Shown here piece by piece: positions 59,043-64,000 of a DNA stretch of 64,000 bases. The translations under genes and the position numbers were made by a program. Within the stretch, counting starts at the first letter, position 1. Each line of letters opens with the position of its first letter. Location: NCBI GenBank assembly GCA_040719455.1, contig JBFDTN010000001.1:806001-870000 (forward strand), read 5' to 3'. This DNA comes from Streptococcus pneumoniae (GTDB taxonomy: Bacteria > Bacillota > Bacilli > Lactobacillales > Streptococcaceae). Under the pieces are notes generated by a model. It saw only the letters and a program-made list of their open reading frames with translations. It did no database searches and was not told where the DNA came from.

Positions 59043-59177
59043 CTACCGTTTCGGTACTTTAGCAAAGGTGTGCTTTAAGTTTACTTTTTCAACCTTACCG
59101 GTTTCAAAATAATCTTGAGAGTAGGCGAGATGTATTCGGTTGATTTCAGCTATTAGGCGTTCTACTTTTTCTAGCAT
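59043..59177 (-). CDS. Small protein of 44 residues, unknown
   Basis: ATG 59177 has a strong RBS, AAAGGAG, 6 nt upstream. The frame gives MLEKVERLIAEINRIHLAYS and then QDYFETGKVEKVNLKH up to a TAG at 59043. The first half looks like an amphipathic helix and the second is lysine-rich. It lies 16 bp after the membrane-protein gene stop, in the same direction, so it may be cotranscribed. No family is recognised and it could be a decoy frame, but the RBS argues for translation. Confidence 0.55.
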   Translation of the reverse strand: MLEKVERLIAEINRIHLAYSQDYFETGKVEKVNLKHTFAKVPKR

Positions 59178-59193
59178 TGTGGCTCCTTTTGAT

Positions 59194-60024
59194 TTATTTA
59201 AGTTCTTTAAGTTCGATTAGTTTTTTATAAATTTTATCTGTTAGTTCTTTTTGCTGGCTTGCTGTTAGATGTCTTGATGTACGAATTACAATAGTTCCAT
59301 AAACATAGTGAGAACCAGGGTCTAATAAGCCTTGACCGTCAAACGCACTAAGATAAGTATTTCTTTTCTCAGCATCTTCAGTTGTACCGTAAACTTCAAT
59401 ATTTCCTCCGCCATCATTGCCTTTGGCTACAATATCAGCCCCTTCAACAGGGATAGTGACTTGATTATCAATAAAATAGACCGAGGCAGTATATCCTCCT
59501 TGTTTGTTTAGCTTCCCGTTTGGATCGTTGGATTCTGTAACCGATTGAATTTCTTTGATAGTATCAAGTTCTTTCAAGCGTTCTTCTACAAATGTTTGAG
59601 ACGGATTTGTAATTTGCTTTAATTGAGTAACACTATTCTGATATTCTTTTATAGCAGCAGCAATTTTCGTTTCAATTTCCGTATAATCTAAGGGTTGTTC
59701 AAGTTCCTCTGTTTGCTTAAGAATATCTTCGGTTTTCTTTGCTATTTCAGGGATTTTTCTTTTTTCCTTGTCGGCTTCTTCCACAGTCGCTTTTAAGTAG
59801 TCTAGCGTCTTATCCTCTAATGGTTTTTCGCCCGTTTTTACAAGCTCTTGAGCTTCAGTTATTGAACTCTCTAGCTTTTTATTTTTATCAACAACTTTCT
59901 CTTCGGCTGCTTCAAAGGCTTTTACAGCTTGCTGATGTGGTGCAAAGATATAAAAATAATACGCAACTGCAGCTAATACCATGATTGCTGATACAGAAAT
60001 AATCCAGATTTTTTTATTTTTCAT
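59194..60024 (-). CDS. Membrane-anchored coiled-coil protein, unknown function
   Basis: A 276-residue protein: N-terminal signal anchor (KKIWIISVSAIMVLAAVAYYFYIF, 4-27, in parts) with no lipobox cysteine, then charged helices with coiled-coil character (35-150, Lys/Glu rich) and a C-terminal folded domain (about 160-276; GGYTASVYFIDNQVTIPVEG, GSHYVYGTIVIRTSRHL) likely outside the cell. The position between integrase and repressor is where streptococcal and lactococcal prophages carry superinfection-exclusion or lysogenic-conversion genes. That role is inference from location and topology only. Confidence 0.7.
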   Translation of the reverse strand: MKNKKIWIISVSAIMVLAAVAYYFYIFAPHQQAVKAFEAAEEKVVDKNKKLESSITEAQELVKTGEKPLEDKTLDYLKATVEEADKEKRKIPEIAKKTEDILKQTEELEQPLDYTEIETKIAAAIKEYQNSVTQLKQITNPSQTFVEERLKELDTIKEIQSVTESNDPNGKLNKQGGYTASVYFIDNQVTIPVEGADIVAKGNDGGGNIEVYGTTEDAEKRNTYLSAFDGQGLLDPGSHYVYGTIVIRTSRHLTASQQKELTDKIYKKLIELKELK

Positions 60025-60064
60025 TTTGTTTTCTCCTTGATGTATATGTGGCGGGAATAATCAA

Positions 60065-60091
60065 ATTGTGGCGCGTGGGTTAGTTTGAAAC
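60065..60091. repeat. 27-bp direct repeat, copy 2
   Basis: Same as the repeat at 58718-58744 apart from T for C at position 20. It lies between the repressor stop and the membrane-protein start. Confidence 0.7.
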
Positions 60092-60112
60092 GGCTACGGT
60101 ATGCCTTGAGGG

Positions 60113-60793
60113 TTAGTCAATTTTGACAGTTTTATCAATTTGGACTTCTTTAGGAACGTGAGAGCTTCCGTAATTATCAAAAAATGAGATAAGAACTTTG
60201 TCATTTTTATTTAGTTTAATTTTAGTTAAATATTCCTTTGTGGGATGAAAGTCATATCTATAGGCAGAAATCACAGTTTCAGAATTTATATAATGTTTTT
60301 TTAATATTTCGATTACATCATTGTAAAAGTGTGTTTTAAACGCCACTGGCAAAGATGACACGAAATTATAAAAATCCTTGTACCCAAAATTTCCACTATC
60401 TTCATCTAGAGATAAGCGTACCCAAAGTTTTACAGTTTCATCATCGGTTGGTGAGTCGATGTGTTTGGGGGAGAAAAAGAAAAGGTTAAAGATATAAATT
60501 CGCTCACTGTGAATAGATTTTAGATTTATAGCGATTATGTTATCGCTCTCTTCTTTGTATTCATAATTCTCTTTGTTATAAATCTTCCAAATATATGGAC
60601 TATACACAAAAAAATCTTTCAACTCAATTCCCAAATAATTACAGAGTTTGTCAACTGTATCAAATTGAACCCCTTTACCTGTATTTTCAGATAGTGCCAT
60701 TAGAGTTGTTTTTGAAATGCCTGTATCTTCATATACATCAGCAATTTTTAAACCTCTCTCAGCCATCAGTACAGCAAAATTTGTCTTTATCAT
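60113..60793 (-). CDS. CI-type phage repressor-like protein (XRE HTH)
   Basis: A 226-residue protein with an N-terminal XRE-type HTH (about 1-60; ADVYEDTGISKTTLMALSENTGKGVQFDTVDKLCNYL in parts) and a C-terminal part I do not recognise (about 75-226). It has no LexA/CI-type Ser-Lys cleavage site that I can see, so derepression by RecA-driven cleavage is not supported. It is divergent from the Cro-like gene over a 161-bp region with repeated half sites. It is most likely the lysogeny repressor of the element. Confidence 0.8.
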   Translation of the reverse strand: MIKTNFAVLMAERGLKIADVYEDTGISKTTLMALSENTGKGVQFDTVDKLCNYLGIELKDFFVYSPYIWKIYNKENYEYKEESDNIIAINLKSIHSERIYIFNLFFFSPKHIDSPTDDETVKLWVRLSLDEDSGNFGYKDFYNFVSSLPVAFKTHFYNDVIEILKKHYINSETVISAYRYDFHPTKEYLTKIKLNKNDKVLISFFDNYGSSHVPKEVQIDKTVKID

Positions 60794-60825
60794 AGTTACT
60801 TTCCTCCATAGCTAGATTATAACCT

Positions 60826-60942
60826 ATATTGTAAAAAAAAACAAATATCAAAAAAATATAATAGACTATTGACAAATATTTTTTAATGGTGTAATATGTT
60901 TTTTGTTAGCGAGTTCGCTAAAATATAACAAATATCAAAAAG
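60826..60942. promoter_or_regulatory. Genetic switch region: divergent promoters and operators
   Basis: Plus: TTGACA (60869-60874), 17 bp, TAATAT (60892-60897) toward the Cro-like gene. Minus: TATAAT (60826-60831) toward the repressor. ACAAATATCAAAAA occurs at 60841-60854 and 60929-60942, and ACAAATATTTTTT at 60872-60884: three related sites spaced over both promoters. A 16-nt palindrome TTAGCGA-GT-TCGCTAA is at 60906-60921 between the -10 and the RBS. These are likely CI/Cro operators. Confidence 0.7.
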
Positions 60943-60954
60943 GAGGATGGAAGT

Positions 60955-61153
60955 TTGAAAAATAATTTTCGAGTTATTCTAGCCAAGCAACGGAAAAAGG
61001 TTGCTGATGTTCATACTGGTACAGGTATTTCTAAAAGTACCTTAACTGCTATCTATTATGAGCGTTCAAAAAAATCCTAGCATGGAAACCATGACTAAGA
61101 TTGCAAACTTTTTGAATGTAACGCTAGATGAGCTTATCACTACCCAGCACTAA
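60955..61153 (+). pseudogene. Cro-like XRE regulator, frameshifted at an A7 tract
   Basis: TTG 60955 with AGGAGG 8 nt upstream starts MKNNFRVILAKQRKKVADVH, then TGTGISKSTLTAIYYERSKK and an early TAG. Removing one A from the seven at 61068-61074 joins this to NPSMETMTKIANFLNVTLDE and LITTQH, a normal HTH_26/Cro protein of about 65 residues. As written the product is truncated after the recognition helix. Sequencing error, true mutation or transcriptional slippage on A7 are all possible. A -1 ribosomal shift does not rescue it, since that frame closes at once. Confidence 0.75.
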
Positions 61154-61212
61154 GATTTTTCACTACCTTTCACCCATGAAAAATCTGAAACTAATTAGAA
61201 ACGAGGTACACA

Positions 61213-61554
61213 ATGGAACTTAAAATTATTACAACACACGATATGCCAGCTATTGGCAGTCAATCACTCGCTAAAGAGTTTGACAAGGAACATAGCGACA
61301 TTATCGGAGCTATTGAAAAGATGATTGACCTGATGACAGAGGAAAAAGACAATCTGAAATCACTAATCCCGTCAGATATTGACATCAATAACTATTTCAT
61401 CAAAGACACGAACGGCTATTTCATCACTCAAAACGGTTTTGCTCTGTTAGTCGGTGAAGTTCAGCTAGATTCCCAAAAATCTTTTGAAGTGATGATGAAA
61501 CTGATAACAGAGCGAGAGATTATCGAGCAAAATAAAAAGGCATTTGGATTTTAA
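61213..61554 (+). CDS. Rha family phage regulatory protein
   Basis: A 113-residue single-domain Rha protein: GSQSLAKEFDKEHSDIIGAIEKMIDL near 15-40 (in parts; the family pattern S..IA..F.K.H..V...I), YFIKDTNGYFITQNGFALLVG near 60-80 and a C-terminal helix. Rha proteins of lambdoid phages affect growth in hosts without IHF and act as anti-repressors or regulators. RBS AACGAGG is moderate. First intact gene of the early rightward transcript after the Cro-like gene. Confidence 0.85.
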   Translation: MELKIITTHDMPAIGSQSLAKEFDKEHSDIIGAIEKMIDLMTEEKDNLKSLIPSDIDINNYFIKDTNGYFITQNGFALLVGEVQLDSQKSFEVMMKLITEREIIEQNKKAFGF

Positions 61555-61566
61555 AGGAGGAACTCA

Positions 61567-62286
61567 ATGGATTTAGGAATTATTTTGAGAGATAGGACCT
61601 TGGTAGTAAGTAGCTTACAAGTTGCGGAAGTTTTTGGAAAAAGACACAAGCGGGTATTAGAGGATATAAGAATCAAGATTGAAAGATTAAAAAAAGGTGA
61701 GCCCAAAATTGGGCTCACGCCAAAAGATGAAGTAGATACGTACTTTTGGGAAGAAACTTACACAGATAGCCAAGGTAAAAAACGTCCTATTTATTTTATG
61801 ACACAAAAAGGATGCACTTACTTAGTTATGGGTTATACAGGAGAAAAAGCCGATGCATATCAGTGCGCTTACATTGAAGAATTTGACCGCATGCAAAAAG
61901 CCCTTGAACATCAAACCATCGCAGACCCCGAAAACCCAACGCCAGCCCAGCTAGTCGAGATCATCCGTGACCGCCTATCACGCGCTGACATCATCATCCA
62001 ACCAAAGGATGACGAGCTAGGGCGGGACTACTTCGCTATCGGTATCTATGGCTTGCTCCGCTACTACGGACATGATAAGAGTATCTCCTACCCCTATATT
62101 CGCTCTATCCGCCCTAAGGTGATGGAGATTGGCTTGGCAGAGTTCGAGGAAATCGTAAACTATTGTGCGGTTAAGAAAAAGCTAAAACTGCCCTATGTTC
62201 GTGCGACCCTAAAGGATTGGCAGCCGTCAGAGGTTGACCAGCTACGCCCACCAATATTTGGTATTGCTGGACTCTTGACAGTATGA
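61567..62286 (+). CDS. Rha-type phage regulator/antirepressor with extra C-terminal domain
   Basis: The 239-residue protein begins with a Rha domain (VSSLQVAEVFGKRHKRVLEDIRIKIERL near 14-41 in parts; TYTDSQGKKRPIYFMTQKGCTYLVMGYTG), then a linker (EHQTIADPENPTPAQL), and a C-terminal domain (about 125-239) that I do not recognise. The codon use of the C-terminal part is more GC-rich than the Rha domain, which suggests a recombinant (mosaic) gene. RBS AAAGGAGG is strong and 5 nt before ATG; it follows the other Rha gene by 12 bp. Confidence 0.85.
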   Translation: MDLGIILRDRTLVVSSLQVAEVFGKRHKRVLEDIRIKIERLKKGEPKIGLTPKDEVDTYFWEETYTDSQGKKRPIYFMTQKGCTYLVMGYTGEKADAYQCAYIEEFDRMQKALEHQTIADPENPTPAQLVEIIRDRLSRADIIIQPKDDELGRDYFAIGIYGLLRYYGHDKSISYPYIRSIRPKVMEIGLAEFEEIVNYCAVKKKLKLPYVRATLKDWQPSEVDQLRPPIFGIAGLLTV

Positions 62287-62330
62287 CAGACACAAAAAAA
62301 CGCACCACAGGGCGCGTGAGAGCAACAAAA

Positions 62331-62364
62331 AAAGGCTTAGCAGTCGGCAAACTCTCAAGCCTTT
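62331..62364. terminator. Terminator-like hairpin repeat, copy 1
   Basis: AAAGGCTT (62331-62338) pairs with AAGCCTTT (62357-62364) over an 18-nt loop, preceded by A-runs. A close relative is at 63292-63326, so the phage-like element uses the same type of end twice. It follows the Rha gene by 44 bp. Confidence 0.6.
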
Positions 62365-62456
62365 AAACACCAACTAAAACAAAATACAACAGGCAAGCCG
62401 TAAGAGTTTTAGTGAATTTATTTGATTAGATTATACCATAAGAACTTTGAAAACTG

Positions 62457-62468
62457 AATAGAGTACGC
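62457..62468. repeat. 12-bp inverted repeat, left arm
   Basis: AATAGAGTACGC, inverted at 62814-62825 as GCGTACTCTATT. The pair encloses the small DNA-binding protein gene with its operator (about 370 bp overall). It may bound a small cassette or be a pair of binding sites. Confidence 0.55.
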
Positions 62469-62497
62469 AAATTTTAAAAAAAAGTTTGGTTTAGGGG

Positions 62498-62542
62498 TTG
62501 ACTTATGTATCCACGTTAGTATATAATTTTTTTGTGGATACA
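62498..62542 (+). promoter_or_regulatory. Promoter and palindromic operator of the small DNA-binding protein gene
   Basis: TTGACT (62498-62503), 18 bp, TATAAT (62522-62527). TGTATCCAC (62506-62514) and GTGGATACA (62534-62542) are exact inverted halves on either side of the -10. Two dimers, or a tetramer, bound there would close the promoter; autorepression by the RHH-like product is the obvious guess. Confidence 0.75.
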
Positions 62543-62555
62543 GAAAGGAGAAAAA

Positions 62556-62735
62556 ATGACCACATCTAAAAAGATTGGCAGACCTACCACAAATCCAAAA
62601 AATCAAAGTAAACGTGTGAGAATGACTGATGAACAAGTAGAAATGCTTGAATATTGTGTAAAAGCAACAGGCAAAACTCAAACAGATATTTTGATGATAG
62701 GACTTGAAAAAGTCTACCATGAGCTAAAAAAATAG
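62556..62735 (+). CDS. Small ribbon-helix-helix-like DNA-binding protein
   Basis: A 59-residue basic protein: MTTSKKIGRPTTNPKNQSKR as a flexible arm with an AT-hook-like GRP, then VRMTDEQVEMLEYCVKATGK and TQTDILMIGLEKVYHELKK, which fit the strand-helix-helix of CopG/RHH regulators. AGGAG is 6 nt before ATG 62556. It is likely to bind the inverted repeat at its own promoter. Small RHH proteins control plasmid copy number or act as antitoxins; no toxin gene is adjacent. Confidence 0.75.
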   Translation: MTTSKKIGRPTTNPKNQSKRVRMTDEQVEMLEYCVKATGKTQTDILMIGLEKVYHELKK

Positions 62736-62813
62736 CGTATAACCCGCCTTCGCCAAAATTTGGGCTATACACTATCGCAGCACCCACAAAGTAGGTACGT
62801 AAATATTATACCA

Positions 62814-62825
62814 TGCGTACTCTAT
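62814..62825. repeat. 12-bp inverted repeat, right arm
   Basis: GCGTACTCTATT, exact complement of the arm at 62457-62468. Confidence 0.55.
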
Positions 62826-62885
62826 TTTGTGAACCCAAAATTTACAGAAAGGTAGTACGCTTTTTGTGTACTCAAAAATAGAAAT

Positions 62886-63188
62886 ATGGGCTACTTACCA
62901 GAAGAACGTGAAACGGTTATTCGTTACGATGAGTTTGACAATTGTTGGTTCTTTGAAAGCAATGTAAGACGACATGTTACAAAGATTTTAAAAATGGAAC
63001 ATGCTTTTGATAGTGTAGAAAAAGAGCTTGAGAATGATTTTTGTATCTACGTTCGGGCAAAACTTTCAAATTTAGAAGATTTTTCAGTCAATCCGTTTGT
63101 AAAAAACAAAAGGAAGTTATCCGAGGAACAAAAAGCAGAGATAAGCCGACGGGCTAAAATGCGTTTTTCTTCTGATAACGAAGCATAG
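62886..63188 (+). CDS. Hypothetical phage-type protein of 100 residues
   Basis: Unrecognised. The frame begins MGYLPEERETVIRYDEFDNC; it has WFFESNVRRHVTKIL near 21-35 and a basic end (VKNKRKLSEEQKAEISRRAK). No membrane segment or known motif. The RBS is weak (only AGAAAT before ATG), but codon use is even and the next downstream feature is a terminator-like repeat. It is carried by the phage-like element; function unknown. Replisome-associated or regulatory roles would both be guesses. Confidence 0.6.
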   Translation: MGYLPEERETVIRYDEFDNCWFFESNVRRHVTKILKMEHAFDSVEKELENDFCIYVRAKLSNLEDFSVNPFVKNKRKLSEEQKAEISRRAKMRFSSDNEA

Positions 63189-63291
63189 GGCTTTAAAAAA
63201 CAGAACTGAAATATCTCCCTAAGGTAAATATATCCGAGAACATTTCAGAAGCTGAAAACAGCAATTAGAGCCGTTAAAAACGACAAACAAA

Positions 63292-63326
63292 AAAGGCTTA
63301 GAGAGCGACCAAACTTCCTAGCCTTT
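63292..63326. terminator. Terminator-like hairpin repeat, copy 2
   Basis: AAAGGCT (63292-63298) pairs with AGCCTTT (63320-63326), with the same flanks (A-run before, TAAAC after) as the copy at 62331-62364. It ends the preceding transcript. The remainder of 63189-63512 has a TACCAC/GTGGTA hairpin (63377-63395) and a TAGTGAAAA/TTTTCACTA hairpin near 63463-63486 close to the second IS110-type gene, and no gene. Confidence 0.6.
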
Positions 63327-63512
63327 AAACAAAGCACGAAGAAACACCGCTTAGGTATTTCTTTGTGCCCCTATTATACCACAAGTCTAGTGGTAAAAAG
63401 TCAAGAAAAAGTTGAATAACTTTTAGTTAATTTTCTAGAAAAAAGGGTGCAGTAAAAACACCTAGTGAAAATCGCTTTTTTCACTAGCTTATCCAAGGAC
63501 TTGTGCCGATAA

Positions 63513-64000
63513 TCAATTATCTTCCATAAGCCTCCTTGGTGGCGTATAGAGTTGGCGGTTGCGTAGTAGCACATCCACCAGACGCACAAACTTTCTAGCA
63601 GTTAAGACGATGGCTCTTTTGTGTTGGTGTTTAGGCACTTCTTGATACTTCTTCTTGTAAAAGGCTTGATATTCGCTATCATGTCGTCTGACAGAGTTGG
63701 CGGCTTCAACTAAGTAATAACGGAGATAGCGGTTGCCTCGTTTCACAAGGTCAGTATTTGGAGAATGAGCGTTCCCAGATTGATTCTGTTTCCAGTTCAA
63801 TCCCGCATATTTAGCGACTTGAGGATGGTCTTTAAAGCGTTCAATCTGTCCAATCTCAGCGATAATCCCTGCAGCGTAGACTTTCCCGACACCAGGTATA
63901 GAGGTTAGACATTGATATTCAGGAATGACCTCTACCATATCCTCGATAGCTTTATCAATATCCTTAATCATCTTCTCAAGATGTCGCATTTCTCTAGCTA
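63513..64000 (-). CDS. IS110-family transposase, C-terminal part at the window edge
   Basis: The frame is open to the right edge (reading ARE before MRHLEKMIKDIDKAIEDMVE), so the 5' part of the gene is outside. It contains the Transposase_20 domain: LTSIPGVGKVYAAGIIAEIG near 27-46 of the visible part, KYAGLNWKQNQSGNAHSPNTD and KRGNRYLRYYLVEAANSVRR with the conserved region for the catalytic serine. It is clearly different from the IS110-family enzyme at 22.8 kb. The noncoding end visible here is short, so its bridge RNA, if of the IS110 group, would lie beyond the window. Confidence 0.9.
   Translation of the reverse strand, partial: AREMRHLEKMIKDIDKAIEDMVEVIPEYQCLTSIPGVGKVYAAGIIAEIGQIERFKDHPQVAKYAGLNWKQNQSGNAHSPNTDLVKRGNRYLRYYLVEAANSVRRHDSEYQAFYKKKYQEVPKHQHKRAIVLTARKFVRLVDVLLRNRQLYTPPRRLMEDN

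Noticed and set aside
60841..60942. CRISPR-like short direct repeats
   Set aside because: Only three related AT-rich half sites of 13-14 nt with unequal spacing in a phage switch; no cas genes are in the window.
61060..61080. Programmed -1 ribosomal frameshift at A-AAA-AAA in the Cro-like gene
   Set aside because: The heptamer is in the right phase, but the -1 frame meets a stop after a few codons. The needed shift is +1 (loss of one A), so only an indel or RNA-polymerase slippage would restore the protein.
62418..62787. Minus-strand frames opposite the small RHH-like gene
   Set aside because: They are antisense to a gene with good promoter, RBS and fold, and are rich in Phe and Ser as expected of a shadow frame.
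56100..63500. A second copy of the att core to delimit the integrated element
   Set aside because: I found no repeat of the rpmE2 terminator region before the right edge; the element's right end is probably outside the window or has been lost.

Overview
The window is low-GC Firmicutes DNA whose gene content and order point to a Streptococcus, probably a viridans-type species. Pointers are the rmlA-rmlC-rmlB block, the rapZ-yvcK-whiA operon, rexB-rexA, the tRNA-Arg/rplS/CLC/chorismate mutase/flavodoxin/pde2/rpmE2 order (as in the pneumococcus), a pheS T-box and a streptococcal MET-box. The species cannot be fixed from this sequence alone. Most of the window (1-56 kb) is ordinary chromosome, nearly all on the minus strand in tight operons with 1-14 bp overlaps.

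Layout. 0-4.8 kb: glycosyltransferases and dTDP-rhamnose synthesis, part of a rhamnose-type cell-wall polysaccharide locus that continues off the left edge. 4.8-7.6 kb: rapZ-yvcK-whiA. 7.7-12.8 kb: ridA, metA-dnaD (metA under a MET-box promoter), apt, recJ. 12.9-18.8 kb: HD hydrolase, methyltransferase, and the miaA-hflX-hyp-rnz-SDR run. 18.9-22.6 kb: DUF3042 protein, rarA, DinB-like protein, MarR regulator, paired chrA genes. 22.6-25.3 kb: a nested transposon stack, in which an IS110-family element lies inside the end of a small MITE-like repeat and an IS982-family element lies at their junction. 25.3-36.1 kb: a broken hydrolase, a PHP phosphatase, rexB-rexA, and two MerR-type regulators with long-spacer promoters. 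36.4-56 kb: T-box-controlled pheS-GNAT-pheT, ldcB-like carboxypeptidase, a UDG-superfamily gene, pepV, nitroreductase, uvrC, ndk, a hemW-thioesterase-HAD-Lit-CPBP operon, tRNA-Arg/rplS, a CLC channel with chorismate mutase, flavodoxin, pde2 and rpmE2.

56.1-63.5 kb is a mobile region with the lysogeny-type arrangement of a temperate phage or phage-like island. It holds a tyrosine integrase beside the rpmE2 terminator, a RhuM protein, a membrane-anchored coiled-coil protein in the position where streptococcal phages carry superinfection-exclusion genes, a divergent repressor/Cro switch, two Rha-type proteins and a small DNA-binding protein with its own palindromic operator. A second IS110-type transposase gene (incomplete) closes the window.

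The most unusual observation is the transposon stack. The IS110-family element sits between TATAG and TTGTTTAG of the MITE terminus. Its long 3' noncoding end contains a long-range stem, an 11-nt string antisense to that MITE terminus, and a hairpin loop that repeats the last 7 nt of the element. This is what a bridge RNA with a MITE-end target would look like. Other points are a one-base frameshift that removes the normal L19 C-terminus and runs the frame into the neighbouring tRNA gene, a frameshifted Cro gene at an A7 tract, a hydrolase pseudogene that has lost its nucleophile elbow, and several repeat families between genes.
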